A DNA stretch of 6,058 nucleotides from the NCBI GenBank assembly GCA_947259865.1, contig CAMYNZ010000236.1:1-6058 (forward strand), in the 5' to 3' direction. A model generated the notes under the pieces. It worked only from the letters and a program-made list of their open reading frames with translations, did not search any database and had not been told where the DNA came from. This DNA is from an uncultured Desulfobacterales bacterium (GTDB lineage Bacteria; Desulfobacterota; Desulfobacteria; Desulfobacterales; G020354645). Every line of letters starts with the position of its first letter. The first letter of the stretch is position 1. Positions 1 to 5,241 of the stretch are shown one piece after another. The position numbers were made by a program, and so were the translations under genes.

Positions 1-182
1 GTTGAGCCCTAAACTTATTTCTTTGATCTATGAGCTGGCCTCTTCGGGGCCATAGCATCCCAGCTTCCCAGCCTCCAAGCCTCCCAGCCCGCCATCATTA
101 CCCCATAACTCCTTCTCACAAAGGCTATCAATTCCAGATGGGTTTCTGAGATTTATTAAAAAAAGCAGGATCATGCAGGATT
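1..182. other. Non-coding left edge of the window
   Basis: No supportable gene lies here. One plus-strand frame stays open from base 2 to a TAG at 53-55 and could be the tail of a gene entering from the left, but 17 codons are too few to judge. A small hairpin (TGGCCTC at 36-42 with GGGGCCA at 46-52, one G-T pair, 3-nt loop) overlaps that stop. It has no T-run on either strand, so I do not call it a terminator. Bases 59-90 are a tandem repeat, listed separately. Downstream of the minus-strand radical SAM gene there is a run of seven A (158-164, T on the transcript) without a convincing stem in front of it. Confidence 0.6.
59..90. repeat. Four tandem 8-bp units (CCCAGCYT-like)
   Basis: Four consecutive 8-bp units read CCCAGCTT, CCCAGCCT, CCAAGCCT and CCCAGCCC. 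On the minus strand they are G-rich, of the form AGGCTGGG. The period is exact and no open frame covers them. The 8-nt G-rich style is shared with the arrays at 3919-3954 and 4138-4173. I associate such short intergenic arrays with Desulfobacterales genomes, but that is recollection, not something the sequence shows. Function is unknown. Confidence 0.7.
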
Positions 183-1916
183 CTAAGGCATGGATTGTAA
201 CCGCTCCAGAAACTGGGATGCTTTTTTTGTATCATTTAAGGCCTGGTAGCAGTTAATAATGTATTGCAACGCCTGTTTGGAACGCTGGAGCGGTATCAGA
301 AATGATAAGGCTTTGTCATAGTCACCAACATTCATGTGGCTGATTCCCAAACACAGTTTAAGATGCTGGTCATCCGGAAAATGCGACAGCCCTTCTGTCA
401 GTATTTGAATCGATTCCGGGTAGATGCGCCGCTTTTGATAAATGATGCCCAATCCTAAATAGGCCCTGGGATCCGGATGATAAGAGAGGGCTTTTTTATA
501 CAATTTTTCAGCAGTTCTTTCTTTGCCCGGTATGGCGTCGATGTCGGCATAATCGCCATGATCAAATGTCATCGCCAGTCTTGAACAAAAGTCGGCATGC
601 AAGGGGTAAAGTTCTGCTTCATCTTTAAGATCCAGGCTCTGTGCATAGGCAGGAAGTTTCTCATAGAAACTGGTGCGGAGTTTTTTTCCAAAAGCCAGGA
701 TTAACTCTCGGGAATACTTCGCATCGGTTTCAAAATACATTATATCTTCTACTCGATTTATCCAAATATCATCGGTAACCTGTTGGTTTTTTTTATAATC
801 ATCATAAAGTTTGGTTCCGGGGAAGATGTCCAGGATGTAGAAGATAACACTTAAAGGTTTAATATCGTTTATTAAATCAATAGTCTCTTGAATGGTTTCC
901 CAGTTTTCACCCGGGCTGCCGTAAATGAAATAAGCCCGTGCTAATATTCCGTATCGGGTTGTGGCTGAAAAGGTCTCGAGAATCTGCTGTCTGCTGATAT
1001 CCTTTTGTAAAAATTTTCGAATTTCTTCGGAACCGCTTTCTACGCCATAACTGATTTGAATGCAACCGGCCTTTCTCATCCAGAAGAGTATCTCTTCGTT
1101 TATGGTGTCGACCCGCGAAATGGCAACCCAGGCAATCTTGAGATTTTTTGCCAGAATTCTTTTACAGATTTCGATTACCCGCTTTTTATTGACGGTAAAA
1201 GTATCATCCGAAACATAAAAAAATGTGATGCCCTTTTGATACAGGCACTCGAGTTCATCCACAAAATAATCTACAGAATGGAACCTGACGCTGCGGCCCC
1301 AGAATTGAGGAGAGCCGCAGAAGGTGCAGTCGGCGGGACAACCACGGGTTAGTGAAAGATGTTGGTATTCAAAATATTTGGCCGGATTGGGGAATTCATC
1401 AAGATTTCGGATAAACTTAGCCGCCGGCGTTCTAATCGGCTGGCCGTCTTTTCGGCAGGCAATGCCTTCTATTGTCTCAATATTATTAAATTCCTTTTTA
1501 TCAAGACATTGAACCAGCCTTAAAAAACTATATTCTCCCTCTCCGAGCACCACATAATCAACTTCGGGAAAATGGGTTAGAAAATGATGCCACAAAAAGG
1601 TAGCCCCGATGCCGCCAAATACGATTTTGACGTCTGGGTTAATTTTTTTGGCAATTCGCGCAATTTCTATACCGCCCCACCGGTTGGCATGCAAAATAGA
1701 AAAACCGATGATGCCCGGCTTTTTCTGAGACAGCACCTCGATGATTTTCTGGGGTGTCTCATGGATATTGTGCCAGTTCAATATCTCGACATCATAATGA
1801 TTGGCCGCTAACACGGCGGCAACATAGTAAACACCCTGGGGGACAATCCTGATATCTTCGGTATGCAATCGATCTTCGAGAAAATAGGGATATACAAGTA
1901 AGATTTTCATAGACAT
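183..1916 (-). CDS. B12-binding radical SAM protein with C-terminal TPR-like repeats
   Basis: The 577-residue protein is a cobalamin-dependent radical SAM enzyme. Residues 1-140 look like a Rossmann-type B12-binding domain (MKILLVYP strand at 3-10, IIGFSILHANR at 69-79, VFGGIGAT at 99-106, VVLGEGE at 122-128). The usual DxHxxG histidine motif is absent, as in many BchE-like members. The radical SAM core follows: the 4Fe-4S cysteines are C193, C197 and C200 (CX3CX2C, in RGCPADCTFCGSP). Further core motifs are VSDDTFT at 235-241, YGVESGSEEIRKFLQKD at 290-306 and YGSPGENWET at 332-341. Residues about 466-572 form roughly three TPR-like helical pairs, probably for protein contacts. No signal peptide or membrane segment is seen, so it is presumably cytoplasmic. 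The start at 1916 has only a weak purine-rich site (AGAAG) about 8 nt upstream; Met3 is an alternative. Such enzymes catalyse methylations, ring rearrangements and similar radical reactions. The substrate cannot be read from the sequence. It stands alone, divergent from the HAD-AIRS gene. Confidence 0.93.
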   Translation of the reverse strand: MSMKILLVYPYFLEDRLHTEDIRIVPQGVYYVAAVLAANHYDVEILNWHNIHETPQKIIEVLSQKKPGIIGFSILHANRWGGIEIARIAKKINPDVKIVFGGIGATFLWHHFLTHFPEVDYVVLGEGEYSFLRLVQCLDKKEFNNIETIEGIACRKDGQPIRTPAAKFIRNLDEFPNPAKYFEYQHLSLTRGCPADCTFCGSPQFWGRSVRFHSVDYFVDELECLYQKGITFFYVSDDTFTVNKKRVIEICKRILAKNLKIAWVAISRVDTINEEILFWMRKAGCIQISYGVESGSEEIRKFLQKDISRQQILETFSATTRYGILARAYFIYGSPGENWETIQETIDLINDIKPLSVIFYILDIFPGTKLYDDYKKNQQVTDDIWINRVEDIMYFETDAKYSRELILAFGKKLRTSFYEKLPAYAQSLDLKDEAELYPLHADFCSRLAMTFDHGDYADIDAIPGKERTAEKLYKKALSYHPDPRAYLGLGIIYQKRRIYPESIQILTEGLSHFPDDQHLKLCLGISHMNVGDYDKALSFLIPLQRSKQALQYIINCYQALNDTKKASQFLERLQSMP

Positions 1917-2241
1917 AAATCGCTTCTATCATAACCAAATCTGATGCTCTCAGAAATGGTTTTTGACGGGGTATGGGAGCCGTGAGATTCGAAATCACAA
2001 ATCCGACAACATTTCAACCGTTTTCCAGCGTCGAAAAATTCTTTGGTCCGGTAAGATTGGGCTGGAAGGCTGTATACAGTATATGGTATCCGCAGCTTGG
2101 CGGTTGTATGGCATGTAGCGGATGCTATTTATTGATGGTTGACCGTAATATGCATTTAATCATATATCATGTTTGCAAACTTATTTTGCGACAGGATAAT
2201 CACCTGGCTGCGTCGAAAAGGTTAAATGAATCGGATGTTAT
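1917..2241. promoter_or_regulatory. Divergent intergenic region between the radical SAM and HAD-AIRS genes
   Basis: This 325-bp spacer separates two divergent genes and must hold both promoters. It has two perfect 10-bp palindromes: CTGTATACAG at 2070-2079 and GTTTGCAAAC at 2171-2180. Both could be regulator half-site pairs. A looser inverted pair, GTGA at 1982-1985 and TCAC at 1995-1998, surrounds TTCGAA. No convincing -35/-10 pair was found for the minus-strand gene. A 90-codon plus frame (1973-2245) overlaps the start of the downstream gene by ATGA but does not read like a protein. Confidence 0.5.
2132..2168 (+). promoter_or_regulatory. Weak candidate promoter for the HAD-AIRS gene
   Basis: Two overlapping sigma70-like pairs are visible. 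TTGATG (2132-2137) is followed after 17 nt by TTTAAT (2155-2160). TTGACC (2139-2144) is followed after 18 nt by TATATC (2163-2168). Each is an imperfect match. Either would start transcription about 70-75 nt before the ATG at 2242, at or just before the palindrome GTTTGCAAAC (2171-2180), which could then act as an operator. This is a motif match only. Confidence 0.3.
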
Positions 2242-3885
2242 ATGAAAAATAGCGCATTTTCAATCAATGCCGTTCTGTTTGATTTTGATGGGACCCTTAC
2301 CAGACCCGAATCATTGGATCTATCCATCATCAAAAAAAAAATCGGCTGCCCGAAGGACAATTTAATACTCGAGTTTATTGAAAATCTTCCCACCGCCGGT
2401 CAGCGCAGACAGGCCAGGAACGACTTAGATCACTTCGAACTGGAAGCCGCCGCATTTTCCGAGCCCAACCCGGGCGCTGAAGATTTGATTATTTACCTGC
2501 GTTCAAAAGGGGTACAGATAGGCATTATCAGCCGCAACAGCCGCCAATCCATTGAACGTTCACTGCAAAACTTTAGCAAGGTTTCCGAATCCGATTTTGA
2601 TATTATAATTTCAAGAGACGAACCGGTTAAACCCAAACCGAGCGGTGATGGCATCAGGCTGGCGGCTCAAAAATTGAAGGTGGGGGTCCATCAGATATTG
2701 ATCGTCGGTGATTATATCTGGGATATTCTGGCCGGAGATCGGGCCGGGGCCATGACCGCCTTTCTCGACACCAATACTGTGCCTGAATCTTCGCGCGTTA
2801 AGAGTGATTTTACAATCACCCAGCTTGCTGAGCTTAAAGAGATAATGCGGCTCGGCACTGCGCTGCCGGCCGGTAAACTTCCCAATAAACTTTTGCAGGC
2901 CTTTTTGGATCAGTTTGGTTTCGATGATCCATCCGTTTTGATAAAACCGCGGGTGGGTGAGGACACGACTGCCATAGCCGTGGAAAATGAAGAAATCCTC
3001 ATATTAAAATCGGATCCCATCACCTTTGCCACGGAGGCCATCGGCCGCTATGCCATTCTCATAAATGCCAATGACATCGCCACATCGGGAGCCACGCCGC
3101 GTTGGTTCCTGACCACCCTGCTGTTCCCCATCGGAAGCACCGTATCGGCCATACGTGAGGTAATGCGTGAACTGTATACTGTATGCGTTGAATATGGTAT
3201 TACCTTGTGCGGCGGCCACACCGAAATTACCGATTGCGTGACCCGACCCGTCGTCATCGGCATGATGGCGGGAACGGTATCAAAATCCCAGCTGATCGAT
3301 AAGCAAAATATTGCAAAGGGAGACAAAGTGCTTTTCACAAAGGCCGTTGCGGTTGAAGGTACTGCAATTATAGCCAGGGAATTCGGAAACAGGCTAAAAA
3401 AACTGGGTGTGACGGACCATGAGGTCGAACAATGCCGTCAATTTCTTTCCAGCATCAGTATCCTGGAAGAGGCTGAAGAGGCCAGCTGTTTCCCGGGCGT
3501 GAGTGCCATGCATGATGTAACCGAAGGGGGTCTGGCTACTGCCCTGGAAGAGTTGAGTATTGCCGCCGGCCGCAGAATCAGCGTCGACCTGGACAAGATT
3601 CCGATTTTTCCGCAAACCGCAAAAATTTGTCGCTTGCTGGACATCGATCCCCTTGGACTGATCGGGTCCGGCAGCCTTTTGATCTGCTGCAAGCCAAATG
3701 AAAGCCAGGACCTCATAAACACGATCCGTGGAGCCGGTGTTGATATCGCATGTATCGGTGAAGTGATGACAACCGGCGAGGGAATTTCGGCCATCCGCCA
3801 GGGAAGAAAAATAGAATGGCCCCGTTTTGACGCAGATGAGTTGACGCGTTTATTCTACTCGGTCAGATTCAAGGAGCGTGAATAA
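2242..3885 (+). CDS. HAD-family phosphatase fused to a HypE/PurM-like (AIR synthase-related) domain
   Basis: The 547-residue protein has two enzyme domains. Residues about 9-205 are a HAD hydrolase of the phosphoglycolate-phosphatase type: motif I DFDGT (nucleophile D14, acid D16), motif II S97 in IISRNS, motif III lysine in KPKP (130-133), and motif IV GDYIWD with D157 and D161. Residues about 210-540 match the AIR synthase/HypE fold: GKLPNKLL (211-218), VGEDTTA (238-244, metal/ATP Asp D241), KSDPITFATE (256-265), NANDIATSGATP (275-286), GGHTEIT (324-330) and HDVTEGG (424-430). This superfamily (PurM, SelD, ThiL, HypE) uses ATP to activate or phosphorylate a substrate. True HypE ends in a PRIC cysteine tail that carries the thiocarbamate/cyanate. 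This protein ends RLFYSVRFKERE with no such Cys, so a hydrogenase-maturation role is unlikely. The fusion suggests linked phosphate chemistry on one metabolite, substrate unknown. An in-frame TGA at 2227-2229 leaves ATG 2242 as the first start. The ribosome site is weak (GGAT, 5 nt upstream). Likely cytoplasmic and monocistronic. Confidence 0.93.
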   Translation: MKNSAFSINAVLFDFDGTLTRPESLDLSIIKKKIGCPKDNLILEFIENLPTAGQRRQARNDLDHFELEAAAFSEPNPGAEDLIIYLRSKGVQIGIISRNSRQSIERSLQNFSKVSESDFDIIISRDEPVKPKPSGDGIRLAAQKLKVGVHQILIVGDYIWDILAGDRAGAMTAFLDTNTVPESSRVKSDFTITQLAELKEIMRLGTALPAGKLPNKLLQAFLDQFGFDDPSVLIKPRVGEDTTAIAVENEEILILKSDPITFATEAIGRYAILINANDIATSGATPRWFLTTLLFPIGSTVSAIREVMRELYTVCVEYGITLCGGHTEITDCVTRPVVIGMMAGTVSKSQLIDKQNIAKGDKVLFTKAVAVEGTAIIAREFGNRLKKLGVTDHEVEQCRQFLSSISILEEAEEASCFPGVSAMHDVTEGGLATALEELSIAAGRRISVDLDKIPIFPQTAKICRLLDIDPLGLIGSGSLLICCKPNESQDLINTIRGAGVDIACIGEVMTTGEGISAIRQGRKIEWPRFDADELTRLFYSVRFKERE

Positions 3886-3918
3886 AAATTCCGTTTTTCT
3901 CCACTTTAACTGAAGAAG

Positions 3919-3954
3919 AGGGTCCAAGGATTCCAGGGGTCAAGGATTCAAGGG
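3919..3954 (+). repeat. 36-nt G-rich repeat, left copy of an inverted pair
   Basis: The copy is built of short AGGRTTCA-like units: AGGGTCCA, AGGATTCCA, GGGGTCA, AGGATTCA and AGGG. It matches the reverse complement of 4138-4173 at 29 of 36 positions by my alignment, without gaps. Its last bases run into the stem of the candidate terminator at 3950-3984. Confidence 0.7.
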
Positions 3955-3984
3955 CTGGTTTTCTAACAACGTTGCCAGCCCCTT
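3950..3984 (+). terminator. Candidate intrinsic terminator of the HAD-AIRS gene
   Basis: GGGCTGG (3952-3958) pairs perfectly with CCAGCCC (3975-3981). The stem can be extended by AA/TT with a one-base bulge; the loop is 16 nt. T-rich sequence follows (TTTTAGATTCTTTT). The stem begins about 65 nt after the stop codon at 3883-3885, on the correct side for the plus-strand gene. The large loop and broken T-tract make it less than ideal. Confidence 0.5.
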
Positions 3985-4137
3985 TTAGATTCTTTTGATT
4001 TCTGCGATGTCTTTCCTTGTCTACACAATACCCTTTTCCCAAATAAACCTAAATTTAATGCTTATAATATCTGTGTTTCCTGTTCTCAATCAGAATCATA
4101 AGATCTGCATAACAGCGTAATATAATCCAGAGCATTT

Positions 4138-4173
4138 CCCTCGAATCCTTGAATCCTCGACCCCTTGCACCCT
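4138..4173 (-). repeat. 36-nt G-rich repeat, right copy of an inverted pair
   Basis: Read on the minus strand it consists of exact 8-nt units: AGGGTGCA, AGGGGTCG, AGGATTCA, AGGATTCG, then AGGG. It is the inverted partner of 3919-3954 (29 of 36 identities), with 183 bp between the copies. It sits downstream of the TetR gene and is non-coding. Confidence 0.7.
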
Positions 4174-4256
4174 CCGGGACCATATCTGCACAATTGGTGA
4201 TTACAGCCTAGACTGCTTGAAATAGCACCAACCAATCAGGACATGATACTAGGAGA

Positions 4257-4889
4257 TTATCCTTTTCTTAGTCCGTGCTTAAAAATCTCATAGGCCATTT
4301 CCAGGGTCGGCCTCAGATAATCCTTGTTGGCGTTAATAATTTTTTTGCTGGTCATCCACAGAACCACACCTGAAAACAGCGCCCAAAATATATCGGAAAG
4401 GGCTACCGGATGCTTGTCGACAAATACGCCTTTTTTGATGCCTTCTTCAAAAATAGTTGCCAGGCCTTCAATCGATTTGGCGGATAATTCCTTTATTTCA
4501 GCTAACAGCTCAGGTGATAGATTCTTTAAGGTTTCGCTGGATTGCAAATGAAACATATTGATAATCACCAGGGGATCGAAATCGTAGACATCGTACATGG
4601 CATCCATCATGGCATCCAGTTTTTGTTCGGGTCCTAAATCAGGCGTATTTAGCACGTGTTCAACTCTTATCTGCAAATATTGCAGGATTCTCAGAGAGAG
4701 GGATGCGTACAGCTCTTCTTTATTCTTGAAGTAAAGGTATATCGTTCCCGGACTCAGCTCCGCCTCACTGGCAATATCATCCATGGTTGCTTTGCTGAAA
4801 CCTTTGTCCGTAAAAACCTTTTTGGCTGCTACCATAATCTGCTGCCGTCTTCTTTCTTTTTCTCTTTCTTTTCTCTCTCGGATGCCCAT
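4257..4889 (-). CDS. TetR/AcrR-family transcriptional repressor
   Basis: The 210-residue protein has the normal TetR length and layout. A basic, Arg/Lys/Glu-rich N-terminus leads into the DNA-binding domain: helix 1 around QQIMVAAKKVFTDKGFSKAT (16-35), then the helix-turn-helix MDDIASEAELSPGTIYLYFKNKEELY (36-61). The SPGTIYLYFKNKEEL recognition region is the family hallmark. Residues about 70-205 are the helical ligand-binding and dimerisation domain, too variable to name the ligand. The frame is open to an ATG at 4955, but I chose the ATG at 4889. It has a strong ribosome site (AGGGGG, about 8 nt upstream), and the longer start would lie inside the -35 box. The gene is divergent from the alpha/beta hydrolase and probably represses itself and possibly that gene. 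TetR proteins like this often sense acyl-CoA or hydrophobic compounds; that is family knowledge, not seen here. Confidence 0.95.
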   Translation of the reverse strand: MGIRERKEREKERRRQQIMVAAKKVFTDKGFSKATMDDIASEAELSPGTIYLYFKNKEELYASLSLRILQYLQIRVEHVLNTPDLGPEQKLDAMMDAMYDVYDFDPLVIINMFHLQSSETLKNLSPELLAEIKELSAKSIEGLATIFEEGIKKGVFVDKHPVALSDIFWALFSGVVLWMTSKKIINANKDYLRPTLEMAYEIFKHGLRKG

Positions 4890-4911
4890 GATAAAATCCC
4901 CCTGAATCATA

Positions 4912-4923
4912 TTTATTAATAAA
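4912..4923. promoter_or_regulatory. 12-bp perfect palindrome at the TetR start point (candidate operator)
   Basis: TTTATTAATAAA is a perfect 12-bp inverted repeat covering the expected transcription start of the TetR gene. A repressor bound here would block its own promoter. AT-rich palindromes can arise by chance, so this is a candidate only. Confidence 0.4.
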
Positions 4924-4927
4924 ATGA

Positions 4928-4955
4928 AATATAGTTTATTTATTTTATTTGTCAA
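4928..4955 (-). promoter_or_regulatory. Sigma70-type promoter of the TetR gene
   Basis: On the minus strand, a perfect -35 TTGACA (plus-strand positions 4950-4955) is followed after 16 nt by TATATT (4928-4933), five of six matches to the -10 consensus. Transcription would start near 4921, about 32 nt before the ATG at 4889, and the leader includes the strong ribosome site. The fit of promoter, ribosome site and short start supports the start choice. Confidence 0.65.
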
Positions 4956-4978
4956 CTAGAAGATTCATTTATTTTATT
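4938..4978. repeat. Pair of 12-bp direct repeats around the TetR -35 box
   Basis: ATTTATTTTATT occurs at 4938-4949 and again at 4967-4978, 29 bp apart start to start, close to three helical turns. The copies flank the -35 box (4950-4955), so they may be binding sites of the repressor or an activator. Low sequence complexity limits confidence. Confidence 0.4.
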
Positions 4979-5041
4979 AGTGGAACCCTAGCTAAAAATT
5001 GTATCCTGGGACGCTTTTGCCCAAATCCCTCTCAAGGCGTA

Positions 5042-5063
5042 TACCGGTAAAAAAACCTACCGG
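5042..5063. repeat. TACCGG repeats just upstream of the hydrolase -35 box
   Basis: TACCGG occurs at 5042-5047 and 5058-5063, and CCGGTA (5044-5049) forms an inverted pair with the second copy across an 8-nt gap. The element ends 4 bp before the -35 at 5068. That position fits an activator or repressor site for the hydrolase promoter. Confidence 0.35.
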
Positions 5064-5067
5064 ATGG

Positions 5068-5096
5068 TTGACATCGAAATAATGTTAAATTATAAG
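5068..5096 (+). promoter_or_regulatory. Sigma70-type promoter of the alpha/beta hydrolase gene
   Basis: A perfect -35 TTGACA (5068-5073) is followed after the ideal 17 nt by TATAAG (5091-5096), five of six matches to the -10 consensus. The start would be near 5103, giving a leader of about 140 nt before the ATG at 5242. GACCTT (5096-5101) and AAGGTC (5113-5118) form an inverted pair over the start point and may be an operator or a leader hairpin. Confidence 0.65.
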
Positions 5097-5241
5097 ACCT
5101 TATATTTGAATAAAGGTCAAATAGCAGCTTATTTATTGGAATTTAGCAAAACCACCTAAAAAATTGTTATTTTTACACAACCGACCGGACCTGCAGAATT
5201 ATTCTTTAAAAACCCAATGATGCAACTAACGGGGAGCAAAA

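Larger units (their letters stand above)
3886..4256. other. Convergent intergenic region with repeats
   Basis: This 371-bp spacer lies between the 3' ends of the HAD-AIRS gene (plus) and the TetR gene (minus). It carries a terminator-like hairpin (3950-3984) and a pair of related 36-nt repeats in opposite orientation (3919-3954 and 4138-4173). The AT-rich middle has an isolated TATAAT at 4063-4068 with no matching -35. On the TetR side, TTGGTG (4194-4199) can pair with CACCAA (4227-4232) over a 27-nt loop without a T-run, too weak to call a terminator. No coding frame is supported. Confidence 0.6.
4890..5241. promoter_or_regulatory. Divergent control region between the TetR and hydrolase genes
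   Basis: The 352-bp spacer is AT-rich close to the repressor and holds both promoters, about 110 bp apart between their -35 boxes. Inverted and direct repeats cluster at each promoter and are listed separately. The hydrolase leader from about 5103 to 5241 is some 140 nt long; I see no known riboswitch or leader peptide in it. Confidence 0.6.

Noticed and set aside
2..55. Possible C-terminal tail of a plus-strand gene entering from the left, ending at TAG 53-55
   Set aside because: Only 17 codons are visible and they carry no identifiable motif; the upstream sequence would be needed.
158..181. Possible intrinsic terminator of the radical SAM gene (seven T on the transcript)
   Set aside because: The bases before the T-run form a direct repeat (GCAGGAT at 165-171 and 175-181), not a stable inverted stem.
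1928..1933. TATGAT on the minus strand upstream of the radical SAM gene as a -10 box
   Set aside because: No acceptable -35 at 16-18 nt, and the start would fall about 5 nt before the ATG, cutting off the ribosome site.
2070..2079. CTGTATACAG as a LexA (SOS) box
   Set aside because: A classical box needs CTGT and ACAG separated by 8 nt; here they are separated by only 2, so it is only a generic palindrome.
1973..2245. 90-codon plus-strand frame whose TGA overlaps the ATG of the HAD-AIRS gene (ATGA), which could suggest translational coupling
   Set aside because: The predicted protein has no recognisable motif and an unprotein-like composition. Its ribosome site is poor, and it would cover the region where both divergent promoters must lie. 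Conservation of the frame in relatives would be needed to revive it.
3438..3794. 118-codon minus-strand frame inside the HAD-AIRS gene
   Set aside because: It is antisense to a strongly supported coding region and shows no domain or ribosome site; it is a by-product of the sense codons.
4063..4068. Isolated TATAAT in the convergent spacer
   Set aside because: No -35 element at suitable spacing and no gene downstream on that strand until 5242.
4890..4955. Longer start for the TetR gene, adding 22 residues from an ATG at 4955
   Set aside because: The extension would begin inside the -35 box and adds residues unlike the family. The ATG at 4889 has a strong AGGGGG ribosome site at good spacing.
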